Assembly (NCBI RefSeq): GCF_000959445.1
Contig: NZ_CP009631.1
Location: forward strand, 1,922,001 to 1,986,000
Source: Burkholderia vietnamiensis LMG 10929
Lineage (GTDB): Bacteria; Pseudomonadota; Gammaproteobacteria; Burkholderiales; Burkholderiaceae
Direction: 5' to 3'
DNA: 64,000 nucleotides
Shown piece by piece: positions 13,412 through 25,702 of the stretch. Every line of letters begins with the position of its first letter. The first letter of the stretch is position 1. Below the pieces are notes generated by a model. It did not search any database and was not told the origin of the DNA. It saw nothing but the letters and a program-made list of their open reading frames with translations. The position numbers and the translations under genes are program-made.

Positions 13412-14074
13412 ATGGATGCTTCCCTGATACAGACCATCGCCGTCTACGCGCTGCCCGTGATCTTCGCGATCACGCTGCACGAGGCCGCGCACGGCTATGC
13501 CGCGCGGCTGCTCGGCGACAACACCGCGTACGTGATGGGGCGCGTGTCGTTCAATCCGATGCGGCACATCGATCCGCTCGGCACGATCGCGATCCCGCTC
13601 GCGATGTACGTGCTGACCGGCGGCGCGTTCCTGTTCGGCTATGCGAAGCCGGTGCCGGTATCGTTCGGCAATCTGCGCAATCCGCGCTGGGGCAGCCTGT
13701 GGGTGTCGCTCGCGGGGCCGGCCTGCAATTTCGTGCAGGCGCTGCTGTGGGGCATGCTGACCGTCGTGCTGGCCGCCGCCGGCATCGACGAGCCGTTCTT
13801 CACGCGGATGACCTATGCGGGCGTCAGCGCGAACCTGGTGCTCGGCGTGCTGAACCTCTTTCCGCTGCCGCCGCTCGACGGCGGCCGCATCCTGGCGGCG
13901 CTGCTGCCGCCGAAGCAGTCGATCGCGCTGTCGCGCATCGAGCCGTACGGTTTCATCATCGTGCTGCTGCTGGTCATGACCGGCGTGCTGACGAACTTCT
14001 GGCTGCGTCCGCTCGTGAATGCCGCAGCCGGCGTGCTGAGCGCCATCCTGTCCCCCTTCGCCTCGCTTTTCTAA
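13412..14074 (+). CDS. site-2 protease family (M50) membrane metallopeptidase
   Basis: A 220-residue polytopic inner-membrane protein with four to six hydrophobic segments. The zinc motif HEAAH lies at residues 23-27 inside the first membrane segment, and the third ligand motif LDGG is in [12 protein letters not shown] near residue 155. It matches the small site-2 protease-like group without PDZ domains; substrates are unknown. TACAAT at 13398-13403 ends only 8 bases before the ATG, so a transcript from it would be nearly leaderless. Confidence 0.88.
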   Translation: MDASLIQTIAVYALPVIFAITLHEAAHGYAARLLGDNTAYVMGRVSFNPMRHIDPLGTIAIPLAMYVLTGGAFLFGYAKPVPVSFGNLRNPRWGSLWVSLAGPACNFVQALLWGMLTVVLAAAGIDEPFFTRMTYAGVSANLVLGVLNLFPLPPLDGGRILAALLPPKQSIALSRIEPYGFIIVLLLVMTGVLTNFWLRPLVNAAAGVLSAILSPFASLF

Positions 14075-14082
14075 CGACAACC

Positions 14083-15285
<1,203 letters not shown>

Positions 15286-15294
15286 GTCGAGCAC

Positions 15295-15897
15295 ATGCGC
15301 GAACCCATCATCGCGGCCGCCGGCTGCCACGTCGCCGCGACCGAGCCGTCAGGCTGGGTCGCGCGCTGGTCGCATCTGGCGCCGGCGGACGGCGCGGTGC
15401 TCGACGTCGCCGCGGGCGGCGGCCGCCACGCGCGCTGGTTCGCGTCGCGCGGGCACGCCGTCGTCGCGCTCGATCGCGATGCTGCCGCGCTCGCGGCGCT
15501 GCGCACGATTCCCGGCGTGGACGTGCGCGAAGCCGATCTCGAAGGTGCGCCGTGGCCGTTGCCGGCCGGCGCGTCGTTTGCCGCGGTGGTCGTCACCCAT
15601 TACCTGCATCGGCCGCTCTGGCCCCATCTGGTCGATGCGGTGGCGCCGGGCGGCGTGCTGATCTACGAAACCTTCGCGCAAGGAAACGAAACGGTCGGCA
15701 AGCCGTCCAATCCGGCATTCCTGCTCGCGCCGGGCGAGTTGCTGGACGCCGTGCGCGGGCATCTGCGGGTGGTCGCGTACGAGGACGGATTCGTCGCCGG
15801 GCCGCGCGCCGCGTTCGTTCAGCGCATCTGCGCGGTGCGCGAGTGCGCACCCGCGACGGCAGGGGCGGGAATTCCACGTTACGAACTGCGCGGCTAA
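15295..15897 (+). CDS. class I SAM-dependent methyltransferase
   Basis: A 200-residue Rossmann-fold methyltransferase. Motif I is [15 protein letters not shown] (residues 35-49) followed by the acidic ALDRD loop; the post-I region is [20 protein letters not shown]. Sequence resembles TehB/tellurite-resistance-like methyltransferases, but the substrate is not known. It starts 9 bp after trpS, suggesting co-transcription. Confidence 0.83.
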   Translation: MREPIIAAAGCHVAATEPSGWVARWSHLAPADGAVLDVAAGGGRHARWFASRGHAVVALDRDAAALAALRTIPGVDVREADLEGAPWPLPAGASFAAVVVTHYLHRPLWPHLVDAVAPGGVLIYETFAQGNETVGKPSNPAFLLAPGELLDAVRGHLRVVAYEDGFVAGPRAAFVQRICAVRECAPATAGAGIPRYELRG

Positions 15898-15902
15898 TCC
15901 GC

Positions 15903-15908
15903 TACAAT
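15903..15908 (+). promoter_or_regulatory. TACAAT -10-like element before dapA
   Basis: TACAAT lies 36 bases before the dapA ATG in the 47-bp gap after the methyltransferase gene. The -35 would fall in the methyltransferase coding end and is not obvious. Confidence 0.3.
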
Positions 15909-15944
15909 CTCAACGTTTACCGGTACATCAATCAATCGCGTTTC

Positions 15945-16850
<906 letters not shown>

Positions 16851-16961
16851 TGCGCGGGCGGCCGCGTCCTGCGGCCGCCGGCTCGACCCCTCATCAACCC
16901 GCACCGGCCGGCTCCGTCCGGCGCCGCTCCTGACGAGCGTTCTAGCAAGACGAAGGATTTC

Positions 16962-18107
16962 ATGAAACGTTTCGCCTTTTCCTCACGCGCCATCCAGGTC
17001 TCGGTGATGACGCTGGCGCTGGGTGCGCTCGCCGGCTGCGATACGCTGAACGATTATCTGGCTCCCGACCGGGTCAACTACAAGAACACGGGCTCGGCGC
17101 CGCCGCTCGCGGTACCGAGCGACCTGAAGCCGGTGCCGACCACGCAGCAGTTCGTCGCGCCGCCGAGCAATGCGGGCCTCGGCACGCTGCCGCCGCGGGC
17201 GCAGACGGCCGCCGGCAATGCGACCGATGGCGTCCCGAGCGCGCAGGACCCGCTCGGCATGCACATCGAGCGCGACGGCGACCGCCGCTGGCTCGTCGTC
17301 GACGGCCGCACGCCCGAGCAGCTGTGGCCGATCCTGAAGGAGTTCTGGCAGGAGAACGGGTTCTCGCTGAAGACCGATGCGCCGTCGACGGGCATCATGG
17401 CCACCGATTGGGCCGAGAATCGCGCCAACATCCCGGACGACTGGTTCCGCCGCACGATCGGCAAGGTCATCGACTTCGCATATTCGTCGGGCACGCGCGA
17501 TCGCTTCCGGACGCTCGTGAACCGCACGCCGGACGGCAACACCGACATCTCGATCACGCATAGCGCGATGGAAGAAATGATGGTCGGCCCGCAAGGCGGC
17601 ACGTCGTCGCGCTGGGAGGAGCGGCCGCGCAATCCGGTGCTCGAGGCCGTATTCCTGTCGAAGCTGATGCAGAAGTTCGGCCTCACCGATGCGCAGGCGA
17701 AGCAACTGCTCGCCGACGCGCATCCGGCCACCGCGCCGGCTCAGGTCCGCGACACGAGCGGCGGCGCCGCGACGCTGCAACTCGCCGAATCGTTCGATCG
17801 CGCGTGGCTGCGCGTGGGTCTGGCGCTCGACCGGACCAACTTCGCCGTCGACAATCGCGACCGCGAGAAGGGCCTGTACACGGTTCGTTACGCGAACACG
17901 ATGGAAGAGCTGAAGCGTGACGGCCTGTTCGGCAAGCTGTTCTACGGCGGCCCGTCGGCAGCCAAGCCGGGCAAGGAATATCTGGTCAACGTGCGTGCGC
18001 AGGGCAACGGCGGCACGCAGGTCGCGGTGGTCGACGCGAACGGCCAGGTCGACAATTCGTCGGACGCGCAGCGGATCATTTCGCTGTTGCACGCGCAACT
18101 GAACTAA
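16962..18107 (+). CDS. bamC: outer membrane protein assembly factor BamC
   Basis: A 381-residue lipoprotein of the BAM complex that inserts beta-barrel proteins into the outer membrane. The signal ends with lipobox LAGC (Cys26). An unstructured Pro-rich stretch follows, then two helix-grip domains, the first around GDRRWLVVDGRTPEQLWPIL (residues 105-125) and the second in the C-terminal third. Length is similar to E. coli BamC (344). Directly downstream of dapA. Confidence 0.9.
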   Translation: MKRFAFSSRAIQVSVMTLALGALAGCDTLNDYLAPDRVNYKNTGSAPPLAVPSDLKPVPTTQQFVAPPSNAGLGTLPPRAQTAAGNATDGVPSAQDPLGMHIERDGDRRWLVVDGRTPEQLWPILKEFWQENGFSLKTDAPSTGIMATDWAENRANIPDDWFRRTIGKVIDFAYSSGTRDRFRTLVNRTPDGNTDISITHSAMEEMMVGPQGGTSSRWEERPRNPVLEAVFLSKLMQKFGLTDAQAKQLLADAHPATAPAQVRDTSGGAATLQLAESFDRAWLRVGLALDRTNFAVDNRDREKGLYTVRYANTMEELKRDGLFGKLFYGGPSAAKPGKEYLVNVRAQGNGGTQVAVVDANGQVDNSSDAQRIISLLHAQLN

Positions 18108-18111
18108 GCGC

Positions 18112-18888
18112 GTGCGCTTCGCGAGCCTCGGTAGCGGCAGCGAAGGCAACGCGCTGGTCGTCGAAGTCGCGAGCGGCACGACGACCACGCGCGTGCTGCT
18201 CGACTGCGGTTTTTCTGCGAAGGAGGTCGAGCGCCGCCTCGGCCGCCTGAATCTCGGCGTCGACGATCTCGATGCGATCCTGATCACCCACGAGCACAGC
18301 GACCACGTCGGCAGCGCGTTGACGCTGGCGCGGCGCGCTTCGCTGCCGCTCTACATGAGCTGGGGCACGGCGCGCGCGGTGGGCGCGGACGAGGCCGATG
18401 TCGATCTGCACGTGCTGTGGGGCGACGAGACGGCCGCCATCCGCGATCTGGCTGTGATCCCCTATACGGTGCCGCACGACGCGCGCGAGCCGCTCCAGTT
18501 CGTCTTTATGGACGGTAGCCGCCGGCTCGGCGTGCTGACCGACGTCGGGATGGCCACGCCGCACATCACGACCGTGCTGAGCGGCTGCGACGCGCTGGTG
18601 CTCGAATCGAACCACGATACGGCGATGCTCGCCGGAAGCCGCTATCCGCAGTCGCTGAAGGCGCGGATCGGCGGCAGTCACGGCCATCTGAGCAACGATG
18701 CGGCGGCCGGCATTCTCGCCTCGCTCGAACGTAGCCGGCTGCGGCATCTGGTGGCCGCGCATCTGAGCCAGCAGAACAACCGTCCCGAACTGGCCCGCCA
18801 GGCGTTTGCGGGCGTGCTGGGCACCGATGGCGACGAGGTGGTCGTGGCGACGCAGGACGCGGGTTTCGACTGGCTGGCGCTCGACTGA
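18112..18888 (+). CDS. MBL-fold metallo-hydrolase (YycJ/WalJ-like)
   Basis: A 258-residue metallo-beta-lactamase-fold protein. The metal motif is ITHEHSDHVGS with His60, His62, Asp64 and His65; GGSHGHLSND supplies a further His, and HLSQQNNRPELAR is typical of the YycJ/WalJ branch, which includes 5'-3' DNA exonucleases. GTG start at 18112, 5 bp after the bamC stop, indicates co-transcription. The biological substrate is not known. Confidence 0.85.
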   Translation: MRFASLGSGSEGNALVVEVASGTTTTRVLLDCGFSAKEVERRLGRLNLGVDDLDAILITHEHSDHVGSALTLARRASLPLYMSWGTARAVGADEADVDLHVLWGDETAAIRDLAVIPYTVPHDAREPLQFVFMDGSRRLGVLTDVGMATPHITTVLSGCDALVLESNHDTAMLAGSRYPQSLKARIGGSHGHLSNDAAAGILASLERSRLRHLVAAHLSQQNNRPELARQAFAGVLGTDGDEVVVATQDAGFDWLALD

Positions 18889-19000
18889 GCGAGCGGGGGA
18901 TAGCGCAAGGCGGCGGAGCGGGAGAGCAGAAGCGGCGCGCGTCAGCGCCCGGGCCGAATGGCCTTCGATGCGGTGCGCGATGCGCGCAAACCGCAGGCAT

Positions 19001-19032
19001 AAAAAAACCGGCCCATCGGGCCGGTTTTTTTT
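19001..19032. terminator. bidirectional rho-independent terminator
   Basis: CCGGCCC and GGGCCGG form a 7-bp stem around ATC, flanked by seven A on the left and eight T on the right. It lies between the convergent MBL-fold gene and the minus-strand Ala-rich lipoprotein gene and can terminate both. Confidence 0.92.
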
Positions 19033-19048
19033 CAGCTGACGCTGAGGC

Positions 19049-19306
19049 TTACTGGCTTGCGCCCGAAGCCGGAGCTGCCGAAGCAGCCGATGCCGGCGCA
19101 GCAGCAGCTGCGTCGCTTGCAGCAGCCGAAGCCGACGAAGCTGCAGCCGAAGCGTCGCTCGCAGCACCAGCAACTGCCGAAGCAGCCGACGAAGCAGCAG
19201 CAGCGGCGTCGCTAGCAGCCGACGAAGCAGCTTGATCAGCGCTCTTGTTGCAAGCAGCCAGTGCAACAGCAGCCAACAGGGAAGCTACGAGGAGGGATTT
19301 CTTCAT
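19049..19306 (-). CDS. very Ala/Ser-rich small lipoprotein
   Basis: An 85-residue protein. MKKSLLVASLLAAVALAAC is a lipoprotein signal with Cys19 after LAA, then NKSADQ and a tail made almost only of Ala and Ser with regularly spaced Asp (ASSAASDAAAAASSAASAV). The composition suggests a long helix or an extended surface structure and gives no functional clue. The ATG at 19306 has AGGA nine bases upstream; a GTG six bases further up is possible. It is a single gene with its own terminator at 19001-19032. Confidence 0.75.
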   Translation of the reverse strand: MKKSLLVASLLAAVALAACNKSADQAASSAASDAAAAASSAASAVAGAASDASAAASSASAAASDAAAAAPASAASAAPASGASQ

Positions 19307-19535
19307 GATCACGTCCTTTTATGGTTAAAGGTAAGCAACAGCGCGAAACAATACCGGTAATGTGCTCCAACACCGACCTGGGCCGCTGGTGGAGACGCAC
19401 TTCTAGAGCGTGAATCTTCCCTACGGCTTGGGCGGAAATTATATGCACTTTCCTATCGACCGTCGACAAATGCGGGGTCAATACGTTGTCTTTCCCATAC
19501 AAAATTTGATCTGCATGGGCATACGGGGTAGTCCA

Positions 19536-20756
19536 CTAAATCCGGCTTCCGACCCGTATCCAGCCCGCACAATACCACTCGTGCAGTAAGGCTGTCATTG
19601 AGGGAACCCGGGATAGTGTTACAAACCGTTTCGCCTCCATGTGGCGCAGATTGGCCAGTTCGGGCAGCCATTCGCCGGCTTGCTCGAGCGGTTCCTCTTC
19701 GCCATTAATGAAGTACGAGCGCGCGTTATACATCAATGTGGCCCTTCTGTCGAGAGATACGCCGCGACGGGCAGCCTGCTTGACGAATGCCGCCTCCGAC
19801 AGCGGGCGTGCCGGCGGCTCGAATACCACGTTGGATTTGGGCTCGCTCAGATAGCAGCCGAGGAATTCGGCGACGTCGCGCTTGCGCCAGCGGATCGCGT
19901 CGACGATCTCGGCGACGCGTTCGACCATCGCGGGCGGCAGCTCGGCCGGCGTGTCCACGGCCGGTTGCTTCGGGTCGCGGTACAGTTCGTCGCCGCGCGC
20001 GTCGCGCAGGCCGCCGCGTTCGGCGAGGTAGTACAGGAATTGTGCGCCGAGTTCGCCGGCCGACGGTGCCCGGAATCCGATCGAGCAGGTCATGCATTCG
20101 CCTTCGGCCACGCCGTCGTGTGCGATGTGCGGCGGCAGGTACAGCATGTCGCCCGGCTCCAACACCCATTCGTCGCTCGGCTCGAAATGCTCGAGGATCT
20201 TCAGCGGCACGTCCGGCAGCAGCGACAGGTCCTTCTGCGCGCCGATGCGCCAGCGGCGTCGGCCTTCGACCTGCAGCAGGAACACGTCGTACGAGTCGAA
20301 GTGCGGGCCGACACCGCCGCCGTCCGTCGCGTACGAAATCATCAGGTCGTCGAGCCGGGCGTCCGGAATGAAACGGAAGCGGTCGAGCAGGGCGCGCGCT
20401 GCGTCGACGTGCAGGTCGAGCCCCTGCACGAGCAGCGACCACGTCTTGCGCGATACGGCCGGCAGCGCGCCCGGTTCGAACGGCCCGTGCGCGAGTTGCC
20501 ACTTGTTACGAAAATGCGTGATCAGACGCGATTCGGCGTCATAGTCTGCAGCCAGGTCGAACAGCGCATCGCGCGTGAGCGGCGGCTTCACGCCGGGAAT
20601 CGCCTGGCGGATCAGCAGCGGTTTTTTCTGCCAGTAGCGGCGCATGAACTGCGCCGGCGTGAGACCGCCGAGCAGCGGTGTGGGAAGATCGGAAGGCGGC
20701 GCGCCGAATGGGGCGGCAGCGGCTTCCCGCGGTTCGGCTGGAGACCGGTTGCGCAT
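19536..20756 (-). CDS. cupin/JmjC ribosomal oxygenase (RoxA/YcfD-like)
   Basis: A 406-residue 2-oxoglutarate/Fe(II) oxygenase of the ribosomal protein 3-hydroxylase group; E. coli YcfD hydroxylates an arginine of L16. LLGGLTPAQFMRRYWQKKPL is the conserved N-terminus. The iron motif HxD is in GPHFDSYDVFLLQ and the distal His in YLPPHIAHDG. The C-terminal winged-helix part (RRGVSLDRR) is present. The ATG has no clear ribosome binding site, and a TATAAT for slyD begins 3 bp upstream of it, so its own promoter and start remain uncertain. Confidence 0.87.
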   Translation of the reverse strand: MRNRSPAEPREAAAAPFGAPPSDLPTPLLGGLTPAQFMRRYWQKKPLLIRQAIPGVKPPLTRDALFDLAADYDAESRLITHFRNKWQLAHGPFEPGALPAVSRKTWSLLVQGLDLHVDAARALLDRFRFIPDARLDDLMISYATDGGGVGPHFDSYDVFLLQVEGRRRWRIGAQKDLSLLPDVPLKILEHFEPSDEWVLEPGDMLYLPPHIAHDGVAEGECMTCSIGFRAPSAGELGAQFLYYLAERGGLRDARGDELYRDPKQPAVDTPAELPPAMVERVAEIVDAIRWRKRDVAEFLGCYLSEPKSNVVFEPPARPLSEAAFVKQAARRGVSLDRRATLMYNARSYFINGEEEPLEQAGEWLPELANLRHMEAKRFVTLSRVPSMTALLHEWYCAGWIRVGSRI

Positions 20757-20758
20757 CG

Positions 20759-20764
20759 TATAAT
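20759..20764 (+). promoter_or_regulatory. TATAAT -10 element for slyD
   Basis: A perfect TATAAT 24 bases before the slyD ATG and immediately beside the divergent oxygenase start codon; any -35 must lie inside the oxygenase coding sequence. Confidence 0.5.
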
Positions 20765-20788
20765 GACAGTTGTAATTGGGAGAATTGG

Positions 20789-21337
20789 ATGAAAATCGCA
20801 AAAAACACCGTCGTGTCGGTCGCTTACAAGCTGTCGGATGCGCAAGGCAATCTGATCGAGGAAAGCGACGAGCCGATGGTCTATCTGCACGGCGGCTATG
20901 ATGGCACGTTCCCCAAGATCGAGGAACAGCTCGACGGCCAGGAGCCCGGCTACCAGGCGCAGGTTCAGCTCGAGCCGCAGGACGCGTTCGGCGACTACGA
21001 TCCCGAACTCGTGAAGGTCGAGCCGCGCGATCGTTTTCCCGAACCGCTCGAAATCGGCATGCAGTTTGAAGGCACGCCGGAGGACGCCGACGAGGAAGTG
21101 GATTCGCTGATCTACACGGTCACCGACATCGCCGAAGACAAGGTCGTGCTCGACGGCAATCATCCGCTCGCCGGCATGGCGCTGCGCTTCGCACTCACCG
21201 TCAAGGACGTTCGCGAAGCGACCGAGGACGAGATCGAGCATGAGCACGCGCATGGCGCGGAAGGCCTCGAGATCGTCGACGAAGACGAGGACGAAGAGGA
21301 AGACGGCGACACGCCGTCAGGGCGCACCCTGCACTGA
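20789..21337 (+). CDS. slyD: FKBP-type peptidyl-prolyl isomerase SlyD
   Basis: A 182-residue cytosolic chaperone and prolyl isomerase. N-terminal FKBP core (KNTVVSVAYKLSDAQGNLIEE), insert-in-flap chaperone domain at about residues 70-125, then a tail of Asp/Glu with a few His (IEHEHAHGAEG, then DEDEDEEEDGD). E. coli SlyD has a His/Cys-rich metal-binding tail used in nickel delivery; here the tail is mainly acidic and has no Cys, so nickel binding is probably weaker. Its 3' end overlaps the convergent metallophosphatase gene by 21 bp. Confidence 0.93.
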   Translation: MKIAKNTVVSVAYKLSDAQGNLIEESDEPMVYLHGGYDGTFPKIEEQLDGQEPGYQAQVQLEPQDAFGDYDPELVKVEPRDRFPEPLEIGMQFEGTPEDADEEVDSLIYTVTDIAEDKVVLDGNHPLAGMALRFALTVKDVREATEDEIEHEHAHGAEGLEIVDEDEDEEEDGDTPSGRTLH

Positions 21338-22588
21338 GCTGGCAGGCTGGCCGGACGCCGGCCCTGAAGCAGGGGGCGGCACCGGCCACGACGCGCCGGC
21401 CGGCGTCGTGCCGTCGCCCTGCAGCGGCGGCGCGACCGACGACGCATCGGGCAATGCCGGCAACGCGGGAATCTCGGGCATCTGCGGCAGCGGCACGTCG
21501 TTGCGCGGTGCGGCCGGCAGTGCAGGCGGAACCGGCACGTCTTTCGGCACGTCCTGCAGGCTCACGCTGAAGACGGTCTGCCGGGCCGGCGACACATTGA
21601 CCTTCACCCACTGATGCGCCGGATGGCGCGGGCCGAACGCGACGCGCGTCACGTTGCCGATCAGTGCGCCATCGTCCGCATGCAGCGGGCGATCGATCAG
21701 AAAACCGTTCGCGAGCGGCTCGCCGCTCGCGTGCATCACGAGGATCGGGCCGCGGAATGTCGCGGCCGCCTTCACCAGCGCCCGTTTCAGTTCCCGAAAG
21801 CCGTCGCGTGCGCGCGGCCGGTTGAAGCGCAGCCACGCAAAGCGTTCGGCGCGTTCATAGCGATCGAACTGCGGGTCGCCTTCGAAGATCACCACCATCG
21901 CGCGCGCTTCGCGCCGCTTCGCGAATTCGGCCGCATGGTCGAGCCAGAAACCGTTCGCGATCACACGATCCTCGAATTCGCCGTTGCGGCCGCCGGCCGT
22001 CAGGAAATGGTTGTTCGGCGCCGGCGCGTTCAGCGCGACGTAGACGACGTCGTCGCGGATCCAGCGCGCGTTTTCGCGATATGGCCGGAACCGTGCGACT
22101 TCGCTTTCGCGCGTGATCGGCAGCGCGCCGGGATCGGGCAGCGCGGTGTCGGCAAGCAAGGTCTGCCGCAGGAAATCCAGCCGTTCGACGGGATCGTAAC
22201 CGCCGCCGGCCGCGGTGCCGCACGTGACCCAGTCGTGGTTGCCGGGAATGAACACCAGAGGCACGCGCGTCGCGCTCAGGATTGCACCGCGCTGCGCATA
22301 CAGCGAATCGCGGCACGCTTCCTTCGCGCCCTTGATGTCGCCCGCATAGACTACGAACGCGACGCTGCGTTCGCGTGCGATCGCTTCGAACAGCCGTTGC
22401 GCGGCCGGTTCGTCGGCCGGCACGTCGATCACGCTCGACACGACCGCGAACGAGTAGGGCGCCGCACCGCGTTTGGGCGTGGCCGCCAACGCGCCGGCCG
22501 TGGCGAGCGTGAGCGCCGCCACAGTCAGCGCGGCGGCAAGGCCGGCGCGCCGGCCCCGTGCAACGCGTTTATGCGTGCCCGTCGGCAT
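21317..22588 (-). CDS. secreted calcineurin-like metallophosphatase
   Basis: A 423-residue exported protein. The N-terminus has a Sec signal ([20 protein letters not shown]). Metallophosphoesterase motifs are VYAGDIKG near residue 85 and IPGNHDW near 125. The last 60 residues are Pro/Ala-rich ([20 protein letters not shown]), suggesting a flexible or wall-spanning tail. The substrate is not known. The ATG at 22588 overlaps the mutS stop by 20 bp, so translation may be coupled; the 3' end overlaps slyD. Confidence 0.82.
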   Translation of the reverse strand: MPTGTHKRVARGRRAGLAAALTVAALTLATAGALAATPKRGAAPYSFAVVSSVIDVPADEPAAQRLFEAIARERSVAFVVYAGDIKGAKEACRDSLYAQRGAILSATRVPLVFIPGNHDWVTCGTAAGGGYDPVERLDFLRQTLLADTALPDPGALPITRESEVARFRPYRENARWIRDDVVYVALNAPAPNNHFLTAGGRNGEFEDRVIANGFWLDHAAEFAKRREARAMVVIFEGDPQFDRYERAERFAWLRFNRPRARDGFRELKRALVKAAATFRGPILVMHASGEPLANGFLIDRPLHADDGALIGNVTRVAFGPRHPAHQWVKVNVSPARQTVFSVSLQDVPKDVPVPPALPAAPRNDVPLPQMPEIPALPALPDASSVAPPLQGDGTTPAGASWPVPPPASGPASGQPASSVQGAP

Positions 22589-25226
22589 CGTGCGAGCGGA
22601 CGAGCGTCCGCAGTTCATACAGCAAGTCGAGCGCTTCGCGCGGCTTCAGGTCGTCGGGATCGATGTCGCGCAGCCGGTCGAGCGCCGGATGCGTGGCGTC
22701 GGACGGCGCCGGCGCGTCGGCGCATTCGACATCGTCGGCCGCCGCGGGCGGGGCGCTGAACAGGTCGAGCTGCGGCGTATGCTGGGCGGCCGACTGCTGC
22801 TCGAGATACGCGAGATGCTTGCGGGCCGCGCGGATCACCGGCGCCGGCACGCCCGCGAGCTGGGCGACCTGCAGCCCGTAGCTCTGGTTCGCCGGCCCCT
22901 CGTTGACCGCATGCAGGAACACGATGCCGTGGCCGTGCTCGACGGCCGACAGGTGGACGTTCGCCGCCTGCGGGAATTCGCTCGGCAGTTGCGTCAGCTC
23001 GAAGTAGTGCGTCGCGAACAGCGTGTAGCAGCCGTTCTGCGCCAGCAGATGACGCGCGATCGCCCATGCGAGTGCGAGGCCGTCGAACGTCGACGTGCCG
23101 CGCCCGATTTCATCCATCAGCACGAGACTTTGCGGCGTCGCGTCGTTGAGGATCGCCGCGGCTTCGGTCATCTCGACCATGAACGTCGAGCGGCCGCCCG
23201 CGAGGTCGTCGGCCGCGCCGATCCGCGTGAAGATGCGGTCGATCGGCCCGAAGCACGCCGACTTCGCCGGCACGTAGCTGCCGACGTACGCCATCAGCGC
23301 GATCAGCGCCGTCTGCCGCATGAACGTCGACTTACCGCCCATGTTCGGGCCGGTGATCAGCAGCAGCTTGCGATCGGCGCCGAACCGGCAGTCGTTCGCG
23401 ATGAATTGCTCGACCTGCGCTTCGACGACCGGATGGCGGCCCTGCTCGATCTCGATGCCGATGTCGTCGGTGAAGGTGGGCGCAACCCAGTCGAGCGTGC
23501 GCGCACGTTCGGCGAAGGCCGCGAGCACGTCGAGCTCCGCGAGCGCCGACGCGACGCGCTGGCATTCGGGGATGAACGGCAGCAGCGCCTGCAGCACGCC
23601 GTCGTACAGCGCGCGCTCGCGAGCCAGCGCGCGCTCCTGCGCGGACAGCGCCTTGTCTTCGAAGGTCTTCAGCTCGGGCGTGATGTAGCGTTCGGCGTTC
23701 TTCAGCGTCTGGCGGCGGCGATAGTCGTCGGGCACCTTGTCGGTCTGGCCGCGCGTGACCTCGATGTAGAAGCCGTGCACCTTGTTGTATTCGACGCGCA
23801 GGTTCGCGATGCCCGTGCGTGCGCGCTCGCGCGCTTCGAGGTCGATCAGGAACTGACCGCAGTTCTCGGAGATGTCGCGCAGTTCGTCGAGCTCCGCATC
23901 GTAGCCGCGCGCGATCACGCCGCCGTCGCGCACCATCGCGGCCGGCTCGGGCGCGATCGCGCTCGTCAGCAGGTCGAGGCATTCGGCGGGCGGCGCGAGC
24001 GCCGCGTCGACACGGGTGAGCGCATCGGCGTTCGCGACGATCGCGCTGATGCGCTCGCGCAGTGCCGGCAGGGCGGCGAACGTGTCGCGCAGGCTAGACA
24101 GATCACGCGGCCGTGCGGACAACAGCGCGAGACGCCCGGTGATCCGTTCGACGTCGGCGATCTGGCGCAGCGCGCTGCGCAGTGCGTCGAGGTTTGCGTC
24201 GGCGGGCGCATCAAGCAGCGCGCCGATCGCTTGCTGGCGTGACTGCGCGGCGACCGATGCGCGCGGCGGGTGGTGCAGCCAGTGACGCAGCAGGCGGCTG
24301 CCCATCGTCGTGCAGCAGGTGTCGAGCAGCGAATACAGCGTCGGCGATTCGGTGCCGCGCAGCGTTTCGGTCAGCTCGAGGTTGCGGCGCGTCGCCGGAT
24401 CGAGGCCGATGTATTCGGTTTCGCTTTCGACCTTCAGGCTGCGCACGTGCCGTAGCTGCTGGCCCTGCGTAGCTGCCGCATACAGCAGCAGCGCGCCGGC
24501 TGCGCCGCATGCGCTCGTCAGCGAATGGGCGCCGAAGCCGTCGAGGCCGGCAACGTCGAGCTGGTCGCACAGGCGCTGCGTGCCCGACGCGATGTCGAAG
24601 TGCCACGCCGGCACGCGCTTGACCGCGCCTGCGCCGGCCGGCACGGCGTCGGTCGCGCCGTCTGCGGTGAGAATTTCGGCCGGGCGGATGCGCTCGAGTG
24701 CCGCGCCGAGCTGGTCGGGTTCGATTTCGGCGAGCCGCAGCGCGCCGCTGGCGAGATTCAGCCACGCGAGGCCGATATTGACCGCGACGCCGCGCTTGTT
24801 GTGGCCGGTGCACATCGCCAGCAAATAGACGTCGTTCTTGTCCGACAGCAACGCCGCGTCGGTCAGCGTGCCGGGCGTGACGACGCGCACGACCTTGCGC
24901 TCGACCGGGCCCTTCGAGGTGGCCGGATCGCCGATCTGCTCGCAGATCGCGACCGATTCGCCCATCTTCACGAGCTTCGCCAGATACTGTTCGACCGCGT
25001 GGTGCGGGACGCCGGCCATCTTGATCGGGTTGCCCGCCGATGCGCCGCGCTGGGTAAGCGTCAGGTCGAGCAGACGCGCGGCTTTCTCGGCGTCTTCGAA
25101 GAACAGCTCGTAGAAGTCGCCCATCCGGTAGAAGACGAGCGTGTCCGGGTGGTCGGCCTTGATGCGCAAGTACTGCTGCATCATCGGGGTGTGGCCAGCA
25201 AAGGCCTCGGGCGACAGCGTGGTCAT
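22569..25226 (-). CDS. mutS: DNA mismatch repair protein MutS
   Basis: An 885-residue mismatch-recognition ATPase. Mismatch-binding FYE is in [16 protein letters not shown] (about residue 36); the ATPase has Walker [14 protein letters not shown] (about 640) and Walker [16 protein letters not shown] (about 715). The length matches full-length MutS, with all domains. I chose the ATG giving [19 protein letters not shown]; an upstream start at 25286 would add 20 unconserved residues. It is intact, so no hypermutator defect is visible in this gene. Confidence 0.97.
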   Translation of the reverse strand: MTTLSPEAFAGHTPMMQQYLRIKADHPDTLVFYRMGDFYELFFEDAEKAARLLDLTLTQRGASAGNPIKMAGVPHHAVEQYLAKLVKMGESVAICEQIGDPATSKGPVERKVVRVVTPGTLTDAALLSDKNDVYLLAMCTGHNKRGVAVNIGLAWLNLASGALRLAEIEPDQLGAALERIRPAEILTADGATDAVPAGAGAVKRVPAWHFDIASGTQRLCDQLDVAGLDGFGAHSLTSACGAAGALLLYAAATQGQQLRHVRSLKVESETEYIGLDPATRRNLELTETLRGTESPTLYSLLDTCCTTMGSRLLRHWLHHPPRASVAAQSRQQAIGALLDAPADANLDALRSALRQIADVERITGRLALLSARPRDLSSLRDTFAALPALRERISAIVANADALTRVDAALAPPAECLDLLTSAIAPEPAAMVRDGGVIARGYDAELDELRDISENCGQFLIDLEARERARTGIANLRVEYNKVHGFYIEVTRGQTDKVPDDYRRRQTLKNAERYITPELKTFEDKALSAQERALARERALYDGVLQALLPFIPECQRVASALAELDVLAAFAERARTLDWVAPTFTDDIGIEIEQGRHPVVEAQVEQFIANDCRFGADRKLLLITGPNMGGKSTFMRQTALIALMAYVGSYVPAKSACFGPIDRIFTRIGAADDLAGGRSTFMVEMTEAAAILNDATPQSLVLMDEIGRGTSTFDGLALAWAIARHLLAQNGCYTLFATHYFELTQLPSEFPQAANVHLSAVEHGHGIVFLHAVNEGPANQSYGLQVAQLAGVPAPVIRAARKHLAYLEQQSAAQHTPQLDLFSAPPAAADDVECADAPAPSDATHPALDRLRDIDPDDLKPREALDLLYELRTLVRSHDADGHA

Positions 25227-25405
25227 AGATCCGGCGTAAAGTTGTTGCTTGGGTTGCCCGAGTTTACCAGCGGCCCCGACCGACAAGCGCGAAGTTCACC
25301 GTTCGGCCAGTTGCGCGCATTCAGTGCGGGGCGTTTCCGGTCTGTCGACATCGCGCCCGATCACATACGATTCCACGGCGTGAACAACCAAGCAGGAGAT
25401 CGGCG

Positions 25406-25702
25406 ATGGAAGTCTTTTGGACGTTGAAGAGCATCCCCGAACTGGCGAATCTGTCGGCGCGCGACAGGCGCGTCAACTGGCGACGCGCGTATTTCCGTAG
25501 CTGGCGCCATTGGCAGACCTGGACCGGTTTGCTCGCGTGCGCCCTATGCGCGGCACTCGGGGCCGGGCTCGGCGCAACGGCGGGGCACCCGGTCGCGGGA
25601 GCGGCTGTCGGAGGCGCCGTGGGCGGATTCGTCTTCGGGCAAGCGGTGGTCCGTGTCGCGCGCGCCCATTACAGAAACGTGCTGCTCGGTCTTGACGATT
25701 AG
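25406..25702 (+). CDS. small membrane protein, unknown function
   Basis: A 98-residue protein. The first 37 residues are basic and rich in Arg/Trp (RDRRVNWRRAYFRSWRHW); residues 40-82 form one or two Gly/Ala-rich membrane segments (LLACALCAALGAGLGATAG and GAAVGGAVGGFVFGQAVV). The ATG has a good AGGAG eight bases upstream, which supports it as a real gene. No family recognised. It stands alone, divergent from mutS. Confidence 0.55.
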   Translation: MEVFWTLKSIPELANLSARDRRVNWRRAYFRSWRHWQTWTGLLACALCAALGAGLGATAGHPVAGAAVGGAVGGFVFGQAVVRVARAHYRNVLLGLDD

